A stretch of 64,000 nucleotides of DNA from Primula veris (GCA_963682055.1 OY821749.1:24063631-24127630), one strand, 5' to 3'; shown: positions 34,538 through 47,099, counted from the first letter of the stretch. The notes: generated from the letters alone by a model not told the origin. Numbers and translations are program-made.

Positions 34538-35608
34538 TTTTTCCTTTTTTTTTTTCTCTTTTTCCTGACCGACTCGAGTTAATATTTATATACACTATAT
34601 CTATAAACAAGAAAATTCAGCATGGTCTCTTGATCACATTTGGATTATTCCTTCCAATAGTCAGAAACCCTAGTTGTTCTAAACCAATGCATAAAAACTA
34701 CATAAAATGGAAATTTAAAAGATACCCAAAAGGCAATTCTTTGTACAGATGCCAGGATATCTAATTTCTCTTCCAATTAAACCCAAACTCAAATTACATA
34801 ATCTGAGGTTTTCAAAGAAACTAACAGACTCCAAATCAAAGAAACTTCAAAGTCAATAAGGTTACTGAAAATGAGGCTTTCAAAGATCAACAATAGAATT
34901 AAAAAAGGTTGAACAAAACAAAATGCTGAACATAATAATGGGTATCAAAGAAAATTTGCAACTTTTTTTTTAAAAAAAAAACTCAAAAATTCAAATCCCT
35001 AACCCTCTTCCCACCTACCCACCAAAAAGGTGGGCAAGATTGGGTTTTGAGAGATTGGGAACAAAATATGAATTAATTTGGATTGTTTAGGCAGGTAATT
35101 TATTATAAAGAAAGTTTAGAAAAATATTGCAACTTTTTAGTTTTTACCCTCAGGAGAATTAGGAAAGTGAAAGCTAAAAATGGGGAATCTTCTAGCAAAT
35201 TTGACTAATGGTAAAAAAAAATAGTAAATAAAAAAGATGATAGATTTTGAGTCAAGTTTGACCGAAATTTGGGCTAAATTAGGTGTAGGTGAGGTTAGAA
35301 TTTCAGGTCAATGAAATGGGGTCCGAGATAATTTGCGATTATATTGGGGTTTTCATGTGCTAATTAATTAGTCTATCACCTATATTTACATGTATGTATG
35401 TATGTATGTATTGTATGTATGTATTTTTAGAGAGATTGTGTTCGTGTGTAATGTGTGTGTACTTTGACTCAGCTTTTAAGGGAGAATGCTTTGTACCAAA
35501 TTGTCAATTACAGACACTAAGTACAGATTTTATTTTTTATTTTCAAAATGGCCCATTGCTGACTAACAAATACCATGGGCTATATCTGTAGATTACATAT
35601 TTTAGGTT

Positions 35609-36060
35609 GTTAATTGAATTGATAAAATATTATTACAAATTAAATATTATTTCGTTAAAAAAATTAACGAAATTTTGTAAAATGAAAATTTATCTATTCG
35701 TTGATACAATTGAAGAAATAGTATAAAAATTAAATTCTCGTTAATATAATTGACCTAAAGAAGCTATTTGAAATTGTATAAAATAAAAAATTGTATATTC
35801 GTCAAAATAATTGAGAATGTTTGTTAAACTGACCCCGTCAAAAATTATAGCCCCACACACATTTTATCCACTCACACACATTTTGTTAAATATGAATTTT
35901 AAAGATCTTTGTCAATTATATTAACGAACGGGAATTTAATTTTTATACTACTTCGTCAATTGTATTGACGAATAGATAAATTTTCATTTTACAGAACTTC
36001 ATTAATTCTTTTAACGGAATAGTATCTAATTTTTAAAAATATTTCGTCAATTCAATTAAC
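35609..36060. mobile_element. Large foldback (hairpin) element
   Basis: The left arm 35609-35754 and right arm 35911-36060 are inverted copies over about 146-150 bp with high identity. They share gttaattgaattga, ttttgtaaaatgaaaattta, tctattcgt and taaaaattaaatt. The loop is about 156 bp. Within each arm short words such as ttcgtcaattgtattgacgaa are themselves palindromic. A MITE or recent inverted duplication is likely. I could not fix a target duplication. Confidence 0.85.
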
Positions 36061-36324
36061 GAACATAAAAGAGGTAGAGTATATTATAAATTTTAAAAAG
36101 AGTTAGTCCATTATGGTATTTATTAATCCTTGATACTCCATTTTGGAAAAAAAAAACAAGTGCATCATGTCATCCATCACAGTCCATTTCATTCCTAAAA
36201 TAATATACTAGTAATATTTTATAATTAGTAGAGTAGGAATGAATAAAGTTGAAGTTGAAATAAACATACTAGGTTTGATTTGCTTTGATTTGGTTTTTTA
36301 TTTTGGTTTAGTATTATTTGAAGG

Positions 36325-36560
36325 GGTTAATAATACATACACCGTACATTCATAAGAAGCCGAAAGTTAATTATAACAAACTTGTTAAAATTATGATCAG
36401 ATATTAGTAATGATATCTACACTATTCGCACACTCTATTCGCACACTTCTTGTCACACTAATCATTTCATCAAACATGTGTTAACTGTTAACGAGTTTGT
36501 TATAATTACGTTTCGGCTCATATGAACGTGTCAATGAGTGTAGCGATAATGTATTTACCA
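36325..36560. mobile_element. Inverted-repeat MITE-like element
   Basis: The left side gccgaaagttaattataaca (near 36358) pairs with the right side near 36465-36520, whose reverse complement is gagccgaaacgtaattataa and continues with caaactcgttaa. Similarity continues outward to about 36325 and 36560. The centre holds two copies of ctattcgcacac. No coding content. Confidence 0.7.
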
Positions 36561-37720
36561 CTTTGGTTATGGTTACCACTTTGAAGTGTTAATTTGCTCT
36601 AACCAAACAGAGACCGGAGATCCTAGATTTTAATTGGTTTGGTTCACCATTTTTTCAATAACCAAACTAAACCGATTTTGCTCACTTTTGAGATTAAGAC
36701 TAATATATACATATATATTGTGTTTAAAATTGTGATCGCATGTTCATTAAACTACTTTTATTTGATGTTCTTAATACTACTAATACTTTATTAATAAATC
36801 TTGTCAAATGGCACTATTAAGATGAGTTGTGTTAACCAAACAACAAACACGAGAGATATTCTCGAAAGATGGTTCAACACATAAATAATTGTCTTAACTT
36901 AGTTTGGTGATGTTTTCTAAAGCTGTTTTCACGAGTCTTTTTCACTTTTGCATATCATGTGGAGCTAATTCTCATTTATAAGGAAGGTTTCTTACTAAAA
37001 AGAAAGTGAGTTTCCCTATTTCATTAACGTAAAAGAGCAAAAGTATATATATGCATATATATCCAAATATGCCAAATTAAAAACGGAGTCTATTTAGTTT
37101 TTTGCTTGGAAAACATTGAAGTTTTTATAAGTTGAATCGGACAGTTTTTTCCAGATTCTAATAAGTCACTTTGTTTGTTTTTAAAGTTGTAGAGAAATAT
37201 TGAACAATGTGTTATGTAGACGAAAGGAAGGCATTATATATTCATGCAAATTTGAAATTTTTAAAAGGGAAGTCTATTATTAATGTGGTCCATGAGTCTT
37301 GATGCTTTATGACCTTAAAAAGCCTTCCTGGGAAAAGATTTACGTTTTATTATTGCACTTGTATGAAATGTTTATTTTAAAAGGAGCCAAAAGAAAACGT
37401 TACAAAAGGACCGTATTGAGAGACAGATAAAAATTAAGAGCACTTTTTTCTTAGCCTTAATTTTTAAAAAAATTTCAAATTTGAGACCGTTCTAAAGTTT
37501 GTTTAAAAAATGAGACAATACCGTTAAACTTTCAGAAATAATGGTACCTACCAATTTATGGCTTCGGCTACTAATATACCGTTAAACTTTCAGGCCTTAT
37601 TTGGTAGTACTATTTTTGATAAGATTACAGATACAATGAGACAAGTATTGTATTACAAATGGGATTAAAATTTTGGAACTGAACTAATAATAGGATGTTT
37701 GTTTAACATGAGATTATGTT

Positions 37721-37879
37721 CAGAGGGGGAGCCAGACTAAACATTTAGGATAGTCTGGAAAACTCTCATATGTGGCACCATTGGATCAACAGTAGGGCCC
37801 ACAGACTGTTTAATTCAATGGTGTCACAGAGATAGTTTTTCAGACTATACTAAATGTATAGTCTGGGACACCTCCTCCG
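37721..37879. mobile_element. hAT-type MITE, 159 bp, with 8-bp target duplication
   Basis: Left end CAGAGGGGGAGCCAGACTA; right end, inverted, CGGAGGAGGTGTCCCAGACT, with inverted similarity over about 65 bp (cattta..atagtctg, caccattg.at). ATTATGTT occurs on both sides (37713-37720 and 37880-37887), an exact 8-bp duplication typical of hAT elements. The ends resemble the common plant CAGAGGCGGAGCCAG terminus. Confidence 0.9.
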
Positions 37880-38584
37880 ATTATGTTTGGGATAATAAAA
37901 TACTTTTTTGTGGTTTTACATTTGTACCCGCTATAAGTACTTTGATTTTCCCATATCATATTCATCTCACTCAAGTAGATCAAATCAAGGTTCAAATTTC
38001 ACACAAATGGAGATTTATGAAGATAAGCCATAATGTAAAGTAAAAAGAAGAAAAGACAAGAAGTACTCGACAAACTTATTTTTAAACCATTTGATATACT
38101 TATTTTAAAAAATGCAATTCCACCATATTACAACTAATTAGTATATTACATAGTGGTACAATTTACACATGAATCAAATAATAAAACTTCTTCGCCCATG
38201 AAAAAAACAAACATTTATTCATACAAGAGGGTTTACAGATATTTTGCCTCTAATCCGTCCTTCACTAATTTTAATACAACCTATAAATGGTATTGCAAAT
38301 GATGCGATCCAATGAGATTTGTTATTCAATGGATTATATATCCCATATGCTATTTTGATCAACAGAACGCATTACTTCTAGCATCACTGAACTTACAGTC
38401 CAATCCCATGGTTCAAACTTCAACCCTCATTTATACACTTTAAAATCTCAATAATTAGTTTGTAAATATGCCTTGCCAAAATAAAGGATTATTGATAGTC
38501 TGATACTGTGATACACAATTGAGACATGCATGGTTCTATTTACGGGTTCTTTTCTGAGTATTAACTTCAATCTGGGTAGCACTT

Positions 38585-40691
38585 TCAAGTAAATGAATTT
38601 TGTTCTCTAATACCTTCCGCAACTAGTTCCGAGTCCTTCACCAAAGAGTTACTTACAAAGCTTGGAAATGCTTGAGTCACTTCCCTGAAAAATAAATTAT
38701 TGATCTCTTTCAAATAGGACATGAAGTTAAAGTATAATTAATCCTATCTTTTGAAATAGGAAGCGCAGCATAGGAGAAAAGGATAAAGAAAAATATGCAA
38801 TTTCGAGCCAAAACAAATTATTTACGCAGATAAGCTGGATATTTTAAACTTGGAAAAATGGGTGCATTCAGCAAGGCCTCAAGTTATATAATAACAGCCA
38901 AAACCATTTTCCTTCTTATAAAAAGGTACTTCTCCAGAAAAATCATGAAAACATTTTTCACACGTTTAGTCACAATGTATATAGTTTCAGATTCGAAAAG
39001 CAGTTCTAATACATGCGTCAAACATGCTTAAGCTGTTAAGTAGTGGGAAACGAACTTGAGATCAACTTTTTATTCAGACTTGCATATTATAATGAGAGGT
39101 TGAATTAGAACATTTGAAAATGCAAACTGAGGAACAACATAGTTTACAGAAACTTGATACTAACTTATATAGATTTGCAAGTGAAATACCACTCACTTTA
39201 GAAGTGGCACGGTCATGATATTGATTATCGATGGGTACCTTGCTACCAAGGCTTTCCACTCTTCTGGACTTATTCTCCCATCTCCTGTAATATCCGCCTC
39301 AGAAATTGTCTACAGAAAAAAAAAGGTTATAGAAAGAGAAAAAACGAAAAAGTATCCGAAAAAAAAGAAAAGATTGATCCTCAGACCTGATCAACAATCC
39401 CTTCCACATCTTCATCCGAAAGGGACACATCAGACTCATTGAGTAGAGCTAAAACCATTTCCTTGACCTTCGTAATTATATCATTTTGAAGGTGAAATGG
39501 TTAAAACACGTTTATAGACCAATATAGATTTTAAGGTCTGACGACGTAAAACACTAGATACAATAATTGGCTAGGTACGAAAATTATCTCATAGAAAGAA
39601 GAAAATTTTGACTTTATGTATGCATTATATTTCAGGATTTTACCTCGTCTCGCTCTATATAGCCAGTGCACCTTAGATTATACAATCTAAATACAACTGC
39701 AAACAAAAAAATACTAAGAAAATAAATCTGATGACAATTCATCCACCAAATTAATGACAAGTTTCCCGGGCAAGTGCTCACATGAAATTTTTTCATCTTC
39801 AGGAGCATTAGGATGGAATATGCTCAAGGACTTTACAAATTCGCCAAAATCAATAACTCCGTTTTTCTTTATGTCAAACAAGTCGAATAACTGCAGCAAA
39901 ATTAAACAATTTAAATTAAAGTGGATTAGCATAAAGGGCAAAAACTCGACTTAATACTTGAAGTAATCCAAAGCCGTTACTATACTAGGAGTAACCGAGT
40001 AAGTTAAAATAAGCTATAAGCTTTGACATTTGAAATGAGTGAATTGAGACACATAATTTCTTAACAAAAAAATGATATGTAAGCAAGAGAACAAATAAGT
40101 AAAAAGATAGTATACACACTCTGTCTGCCAGAAGACTCTGTTTGCTGCTGTCATTGAAAAGAGCAAGAAGGAATTCTTCCTGTTCACATAATGTCCAGAA
40201 ATTAACTAGTAATATAAAAAAAAAACAAAGAAACATTATGAATGTAAATAAGCACCGAGTTCAGTAAACAATTATGTAAAAGCTACAATGCGTGCCAAAC
40301 AAAAAGGAATATGCGATGAAAAATACCTTGTGGATAAGACAATCATCAATAATAGAACAGCTTAACTTCTTGTATAGAACATACAAGGCCTCTATTTCAT
40401 TTAAAGTAACTGCAAATAAACAAACACACCTTCATCTTAGTTATGAGCCTTTAATAATTACTACCTCCGACCTACTAGTAGCAACTAACATCATTAGTAG
40501 CGTAAGGGTGGACAAATAAATGTGTTAATTAATATCATTTTCGTTCCAAGATATTTTGACTATAATTCAAGTCTTTAGTAGCATATATACAGAATGATTA
40601 ACTTACAAGCTGTCTCAGATGCAAGAACGGCACGCTCTTTGAAAAGTTTATCCCCTTTCCTAGACCGAAAACAAGCTACAATTGAATGCAT
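38585..40691 (-). CDS. CBL: Calcineurin B-like calcium sensor (CBL)
   Basis: Eight exons on the minus strand: 40691-40607, 40409-40327, 40179-40120, 39890-39782, 39696-39644, 39467-39387, 39309-39197, 38684-38585; 227 residues, within the CBL range. Family landmarks in order: [23 protein letters not shown]1 with the unusual 14-residue loop ([15 protein letters not shown]); EF2 [14 protein letters not shown]3 [12 protein letters not shown], whose first ligand Asp is Asn; EF4 [12 protein letters not shown]; and a C-terminal AFPSFV, the FPSF motif phosphorylated by CIPK kinases. CBLs bind calcium and recruit CIPKs to membranes. The start I chose ([15 protein letters not shown]) lacks Gly2, so myristoylation is not predicted, but Cys7 could be acylated. 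An in-frame stop lies just upstream. A spliced longer N-terminus as in CBL10 is possible. The final exon could instead splice at gtaagt after AFPSF. Confidence 0.88.
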
Positions 40692-43045
40692 AGATATTCC
40701 AAGTTTTTATAGACCTGTAAAGCACAATCCACCGAGATGAAGAAACTCTCCAAGTAACCAACAATCAACATATTCATCCATTTCGATTTCCATTTCACAA
40801 TGTATCCTAGATTTGGAATGCGAGTAAATAAAGTGCCAAAAAAAGTAACAGTGTCTTCAACTCTAAATCGCAACAAAAAGCAGACTACTCCATTATTACA
40901 TATACAAGTGTGCCAGCCATATCATATCAACGATTGTAGCCACATCAGGATGCAAGAACCATAAACCACAATAGAGCTTCTCGCAATTATGTTTCTTTAA
41001 ATAAAGTAGCCAATCATATCATATACGAACGATTGTAGCCACATCAGGATTATGTTTCAAAAAATAAAATAAAAGATAGAATGCTTGTTTTGATGTACGC
41101 TTTCAAGTAAATAAGTTAGCTTGTTTGGTTTTATTCAACTTAAAAAGAAAACTAGCTTTCTGGGGTCAGATCATCGGGAAGAAATGGGGTTTTCAGCTGG
41201 TCAAACAAATATACAGTTTTATTCTTACAGTGCAGTGCAAGTTATAGGAAAAAGCAAAAAAAGATGGGAGTAAAAGCTCATGAAGTTGCAAAGATTCATC
41301 ATTCATGTTTGCTATGGAAGGTCAGAAGTTTTACATATGTAAATGAACAACTAAGTTCATTATTATTGGCACCCAAAAGAAACCCATTTTTTTTATATTA
41401 ATCCATATTCTACAAAAGGCCAACATTTTAAATACACATGCATATGAATATGAATATGAATATGAATATATATTTGATAATACTAACAACTAACCTGCTG
41501 AATATACTCCAAATCAGAAGATCTTGAATTTCTTTTTAATGCTAAGTTAAGTTGGGGCTTCTTCTTCTTCTCTGATCTGAAAGTAGTATAAATAATTGAA
41601 AGTTGAATAATTCTCCATTATTAGTAGTAGTTTACTTACTGAAATGATTTTTAATTCACTAATAAAATTCCTACCACAAATGTCAACGGTTTAGTTCAAA
41701 ACAAATAATTCTTTTAATGCAAACTGCAAATTAACAATTTTGTGGTGTTTAGAAACTAGATTATCTTTTAATGATAAAGGAAAATTTCGTCGTCATATCC
41801 AGACTCGTAGTAATGTTGTGTAATATCAAAAATCATATTTACACACCATTTGTATATGTGGTGTTATTTGCATTGCATGTTAAAATATATTTAAGCAAAC
41901 CACGTGTGAAGAATAGTATATGTCATGTGGGGTTTGTAAAAAATCCACAAATACAAACCGAAACCCAACTCACGTTAATTGGTACGGGTTCCCTGTCAAA
42001 AGACACCAACTATATATAAATATATATATATATGTAGGTTAATTTTGTGATAGAAATTTGATTTGGTAGTTGTTGGAAAACTTTGTGTTTTTGTTTTGAA
42101 TGCAGTTAAATTGTGAGAGTGTGATCAATACATGTATATTTATTTATTGATGACTTTTATGAGTTACAATAGAATATTTTAATATAATGACTTTTTCCAT
42201 ATCTTTTTATGTAAAATAAAAAACATGCTCACATTCATATAAACATAAAAAAAAACATGCATACATATATATAGAGAATCACATAATCAACGGATCGACC
42301 GTGGATCGATACCGTTTTCGTCGAATCACATGTGATAGACGTTGTACCTTGAGAACGAAGTGTCACATTTAGACAGAAGCAGATGTGACGGGAAAAATAT
42401 CGTTTAATGGTTACTGTTTAACAATCAACTCGTCTAAGTATTTTAGTACATTTCAGTATCATTTACATTCTCTTTTGTTACGGTTTTGTATTTGATATAT
42501 TATTATATTTATTGAAATTATTTTCTGTTGTTTTTCCATTTTCTTTCGGTAGAAATTATTTTATTTATTAAAGCGTATCCAATCGTAATCTCCGGCATCT
42601 GACAATAAATTGATCATATTATTTTGTAATTTGATAAGACAGTACTAAACTAGTTTGTATTCATATTTTATATTATAATTTACTTATATCAGTTCAAACT
42701 AAGTTAATTTTTAATTACAATTATTTGCAGTTCGAAGATGTCACTAGAATGAAAGCTTAAACAAATGTCCAACGTTGGCTCAACGTACCTTTGGTTTTGA
42801 TTTTTATTGTTATGAAGTAAAACTTGTGAGTTTGATTATAGTGATCATGATCCATAATTTGTTTTGTTATGCCGTGCATTTTGATTGGTTTTAGGATATT
42901 ATTCTTTTTGAAATTGTAAAGTGATAGTCTTCCGCTCAACGTCTTCCGGTCAAAAGCGGTCATGGATATATGCAGTGACATCTCTAGTATTTTAGAGACG
43001 TAAAACGAATTCCGAAATTAGGCCTTACATGTTATCAATTGAGAC
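40692..43045. other. CBL upstream region and intergenic DNA
   Basis: An exon-like piece at 41502-41580 (minus: SEKKKKPQLNLALKRNS) ends at a gttagt donor but does not join the CBL frame; it may be a CBL leader exon or chance. A segment with cgattgtagccacatcagga occurs at about 40931 and 41030, roughly a 100-bp direct duplication. 41080-43045 holds A/T-rich DNA with (TA)n at 42011-42031. About 42978-43045 resembles the left end of the hAT-like element at 45320. Confidence 0.5.
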
Positions 43046-43545
43046 CATAGACGTATCTATGCAGAGGCATGTCATATGTCCCCCCAAATTTTTCTCACAT
43101 TAAATTACTAATATACCCCTAGGTATTAAACTAGTTATCAAATTGCCACTCAGCCAAATATATAGGTTGATTTTTTTTTTTGTATTCATAATTTTATTTT
43201 ATTTTCTCTCTTGTTCTATTTCCACTTGTTTGACGAAACCCATTGGTATCTAGAAGCATCTAGGGTGGGACACAAATATCATATTTTCACACAAACATTC
43301 CTTTTATAATTTGATTAATTGATTGGTATCATTTTTGGAGTTGATGTTAAATCCACTCTGCAAAATGTTATAAGGAAACCAATTAGCTTGTATTTATTTG
43401 TTTACCGGTTAAGTTGAAGTATGCCCCATTAGAATGAAGTTTTCTCTATGGGTTTTAAGGCATGTCTAAAGGTTTTTGGTTTGTTGTGTTTCCTTTGCAC
43501 TATCAGAATTGTGCCCCCGGAAAATAATTCCTGGATCCGTCCCTG
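43046..43545. mobile_element. Non-autonomous hAT element, 500 bp, with exact 8-bp target duplication
   Basis: Left end CATAGACGTATC; right end, inverted, CAGGGACGGATCC. ATTGAGAC flanks both sides exactly (43038-43045 and 43546-43553). It contains atgtccccccaaatttttct near the left end and tgcccccggaaaataattcc near the right end, which pair imperfectly. No transposase frame is seen. Confidence 0.88.
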
Positions 43546-44540
43546 ATTGAGACGTTATATAATTATAATGAAAAAAATCAGATTACCTATCAATTCCAAA
43601 ATTTTATCAACCAATCTCAAAAGGTCTTGAAATTGTGTAAGTAAGTTGTTCACTTTCTTTTAATGTATTTTTAAAACAATCAAAACTCATCCTATTTGAC
43701 AATTAATTTAATTATAAGAACAAGATAGCAAAATTTTACGTAAGAGAGTATTAAAAAAGTTGCAAGTTTATAAAAATCAATATTGTAACGTCGAATTAAC
43801 AACATAAACCAAAATGAACAAAAAAAAAAAAACCTAAAATTGCAAAGTGAAACCAGGTGATAGTTAAATGCATAAGGGGATGAAAGTAACCAAAACAAAC
43901 CGATACAGGCCTCAAACTGTAACTTGTATATATTGGCAGTACGTGGCTTATACATGATCTAATTTTGTAATTTTGCATTTATTTAAAAATATGGGCCTTC
44001 ATTCTTTTAAGGCCCCAATTCTTTACTTGTAAAATTGAGCTTTAAAACCGTTCCGAATATATGTACATAACTAGTATCGTTATGTAACAGTTCATATATA
44101 TTGCTACTTAGGGGGCGCGAGCAATTGTATCAATTGCCTCAAACACTCAATTTCTCTTAAATTATAGAAAATTTGTCCAAACGCTCACGGCATCAATTTC
44201 CTTTTACTCACCTCAAAATAACATTACCCATTCCTCCACCTTAAATAGATGAATACCTCTTTCTTCCCTCGTAAATAAAATATAAGATTTTAATTGTATC
44301 TCTCATCCATATTCTTTGTATATGTATCATGTATTATTATTATTGCGATCAGAGGGAGAAATAGTAAATATTATAAAAAATAGTAAATAGGGAGAATGCT
44401 AAATAGATTGATATTTTGTAAAAGTTGCAAGTGATACCTCAAAAGTAATAAAGTAACATTTTATATTCAAATTTAAGGAAAATCGTAAGAGAATTGATGT
44501 GGGTGCTCTGATAAACATTACGCACTTTCTATAGTACTCT
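43546..44540. other. Intergenic AT-rich DNA
   Basis: No gene or clear element is found between the hAT element and the GC-rich LTR-like block. A gggggcgcgagcaattgtat patch near 44111 is locally GC-rich and unexplained. Confidence 0.5.
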
Positions 44541-44552
44541 CTGGCGAGGGAA

Positions 44553-45311
44553 TGTCAGCATCCCCTCGTCCGGGGCAATAACGCCCCCAAAGCGGGCCGT
44601 CCGGGCCTCATCAACCCTGAATGATGCGACGCCCCGGATTGGGAGGGCCGAGCCGTGCTGAGGCCGGCCCAAAGAAGCGTGTCGAGTACGCTTCCCCAAT
44701 TAATGCTGCTGCTCCCTTGGGGGACCCTCCTGACGTTTCACCGACGTGGCCCAATCACAGGACACCTCCTGTGGGCCCCGGAAAAGGACAGTACTCTTGT
44801 CAGAGTCATAAATGACCTAACGTCGTTGGATCAGCATCTCCCAGTACAGTGATCCAAGGGTTAATACACCTTTGAACCACACTATAAATACCCCCCCTAA
44901 TCCTACTTAGGGGGAGGGAGAAAAAGAGTGAGTAGAGAGATAAAACTGAAACAGCCCGTACCAAAGCAACATAATCCCCGGCATCAGACATCACCTCCTG
45001 TACCTGGTCCGACCCCCCCTCCCTACACTTTGTACTTTCAGTCTTCCGAATACTGACTTGACCGTTGGAGAGGGAAAACCCGGCAACAACCCCGGGCCCC
45101 TGTTTGGTCCTTGTGCAGGCACGAAGACCACCTGACCGCCGGAGCATACCTGACCGCCTCGGAAGATCGGAGCCAACGCGAAGTTGATTAAGTCGAGTTT
45201 GGGAAGAAAATCAGGCTCGCCACTCTCCATGTACCCATGCCCTTCGCTCACCGACTAATCTCGAACCTGCCCCCTTTCTTCACACCCATAATAACACCCG
45301 ACACAATATCA
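44553..45311. mobile_element. GC-rich LTR-like block, probably a degraded solo LTR
   Basis: A sharp rise in GC content begins near tgtcagcatcccctcgtccg. A promoter-like ctataaatacccccc (about 44882) is followed by gagagagaaaaagagtgag, and then by U5-like text tgacttgaccgttggagagg and ttgtgcaggcacgaagacc, which resembles the U5 of some Ty3/gypsy LTRs. Exact termini and a target duplication were not found, and no internal retrotransposon genes follow. Short open frames inside are not genes. Confidence 0.55.
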
Positions 45312-45319
45312 ACTACAAC

Positions 45320-46071
45320 CAGAGCCGTCTCTATAGTTTTAGAGGCATTAGCAAGCCACGAAAATTGAGGCCCTTATGAACACAAGAAAATCAAATTTAT
45401 AGTAAACACACATGGAATACCAAAACTAGTACTGGTGTGACTAGTAATCCTATATAAGATATATGAAATAAATTTCAAAATCCAAATAATGTTAGTTTAT
45501 AAAACAAAATTAAAATGAATTTTAAACACATTTTGTAACGTGAGGAATACTAAATACAAGTGAGTAAATAGTATTCGTGAGTAACATACAATGAAAATAG
45601 GAATCTAATTATGTATTGCTCTCATAGCAAAGAATCAAAGAGGGCTTATAGAGATGAGTAATAAACTCATATATATACGAGAATGATATATGATTCAAAG
45701 ATTAAGTGGAGAATTTCTTAATATGAATGAGTAGTACCTGCATATGTGTGATATGTGAGTGAAATGAGTAGTGTTAAAATCGTTTATAACATGAGTACTC
45801 AAGTATATATGTTGGGTTTATTTTTATAATATGTTTCGTCTATTATAGTTTGTGACCCCAAATTATACAACAGATTGAAAATCCAAATAAAAATATAGAT
45901 CGGAGCCTATCCTAAAATTAAATATTAATCAAAAATTAGTTTTTTTATCCATTTGACACGTTTTTATGTAAACGGTTTATGAACCAGTCATATAACCTGA
46001 CTGTTCCCTCCTAAGTCCCGTTAAGAGGCCCTTGCTAATTGCTGTCCTAGCTCCCCTTGGAGCCGGGTCTG
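45320..46071. mobile_element. Non-autonomous hAT-like element, 752 bp
   Basis: Left end CAGAGCCGTCTCTATAG; right end, inverted, CAGACCCGGCTCCAAGG. Flanks ACTACAAC (45312-45319) and ACTACACC (46072-46079) form an 8-bp duplication with one mismatch. Inside the ends, ggcattagcaagcc and (inverted) agcaattagcaagggcctct pair partly. No transposase frame. Confidence 0.8.
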
Positions 46072-46079
46072 ACTACACC

Positions 46080-47099
46080 ATTGTTTAAGGCATTGACACT
46101 TGGGGAGCTTGCACAGTAACTTGTCCATTATAAGAGAAATTTTATGAGATCGTGCCTTAAAGTGAATACTAGATCGATCCATCATGCTTCATCTTGCGGG
46201 CGAGAACCGTTGTTGGTATATTCTGGCGGTTTATTGTCCTAATCTCCTTTCTCATTCATGCTATTCTTAGATGCCCTCCCTACTTCAAGCTTGGCTTGCC
46301 TTACACTTCTCACAACGCTTCCGTTTTGAAACTAGCATGCGTACGTCTCAATAACTCTAATGGATGAGTCCTTACCGGTGGCACACACTTCATCATTTTC
46401 CCCTCTTGAATTCTTGCCATCTTTGGTGCTCTAGGCAAACATACTATATCGATGTCCATCCGCATTTCTTCGTGACGGTTTTGGTTGTAATTATTACAAC
46501 TCCAGTTAACTTTAGGACGAGTTCTCTTAACGGGCTATCATCCATGGCCTGTAACCGTCGCCAATACTTTTAACTCATATTTATCTCCACAATTGTCACA
46601 TTTTTATTTAGTATGTTTTCATGTTGTTACCATCCTCTATACTAGGTCAAACAATCATAGGACATGTCTCACCTCGGTGACCGAGATTGCCACTATGGAA
46701 GCATAAATAGCATGGACCCACTCATATGTAAAATATAAATAAATAATTAATTCAGATCGTTTGTAAGAACAATTAAAACTGTAAACCGAGACAATTAGAA
46801 CAGCTCATGAATTCCTAAGGAACCAAGTTGTCGGGATGTGAAACGGAAGCAGGAAACGAAATGAGAAACGAAAACATACATCGCGAACAAAAATACGAAA
46901 CTTACACATGAAATAACACGTAGCAAAAATCGAAAGCGGAAAACTAGAAACGACGTTTTCAAAAGGACAAAGGAGTATTCCGATAGCTATTAACCGGTGC
47001 AAAACATAAATTAAAATATACTATAAAACAACATAATAAAAATACCAAACTCTCTCGTCTCTCTCTCTCTCTCTATATAAATATATATATATATTAGTG
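46080..47099. other. Intergenic, with dispersed repeat and RING/PHD leader
   Basis: 46080-46600 is unrecognised, moderately GC-rich sequence, possibly an old transposon. Copy 3 of the GAAACG repeat is at 46835-46995. A ctctcgtctctctctctctc run with (TA)n just before the ATG (about 47050-47095) is a plausible leader of the RING/PHD gene. Confidence 0.5.
46835..46995 (+). repeat. Dispersed GAAACG-rich repeat, copy 3
   Basis: Runs from agttgtcgggatgtgaaacg through ggaaacgaaatgagaaacg and aaactagaaacgacgttttc to aaaaggacaaaggagtattc. The anchors are the same, in the same order, as at 26795-26960. Confidence 0.7.

Larger units (their letters stand above)
34538..38584. other. Gene-free 4 kb with several small foldback/MITE elements
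   Basis: 34538-35380 is PI4K gamma upstream DNA with A-rich runs. A (tatg)n microsatellite lies at about 35390-35420. Listed separately are the hairpin at 35609-36060, the inverted-repeat element at 36325-36560 and a hAT MITE at 37721-37879. No coding gene is recognised. Confidence 0.6.

Noticed and set aside
40676..40876. 66-codon minus-strand frame with a hydrophobic stretch, considered as a CBL10-like anchor
   Set aside because: It is in a different frame from the CBL exon and would need an intron under about 60 bp; no phase-compatible junction was found.
41502..41580. Possible first coding exon of CBL (minus: SEKKKKPQLNLALKRNS)
   Set aside because: It ends in phase 0 while the next CBL exon, if spliced at tctag, needs two leftover bases. 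The frame does not join, so at most it is leader sequence.
44621..45251. Several overlapping open frames in the GC-rich block
   Set aside because: They are Pro/Gly/Arg-rich on both strands with no family match, explained by high GC content in an LTR-like sequence.
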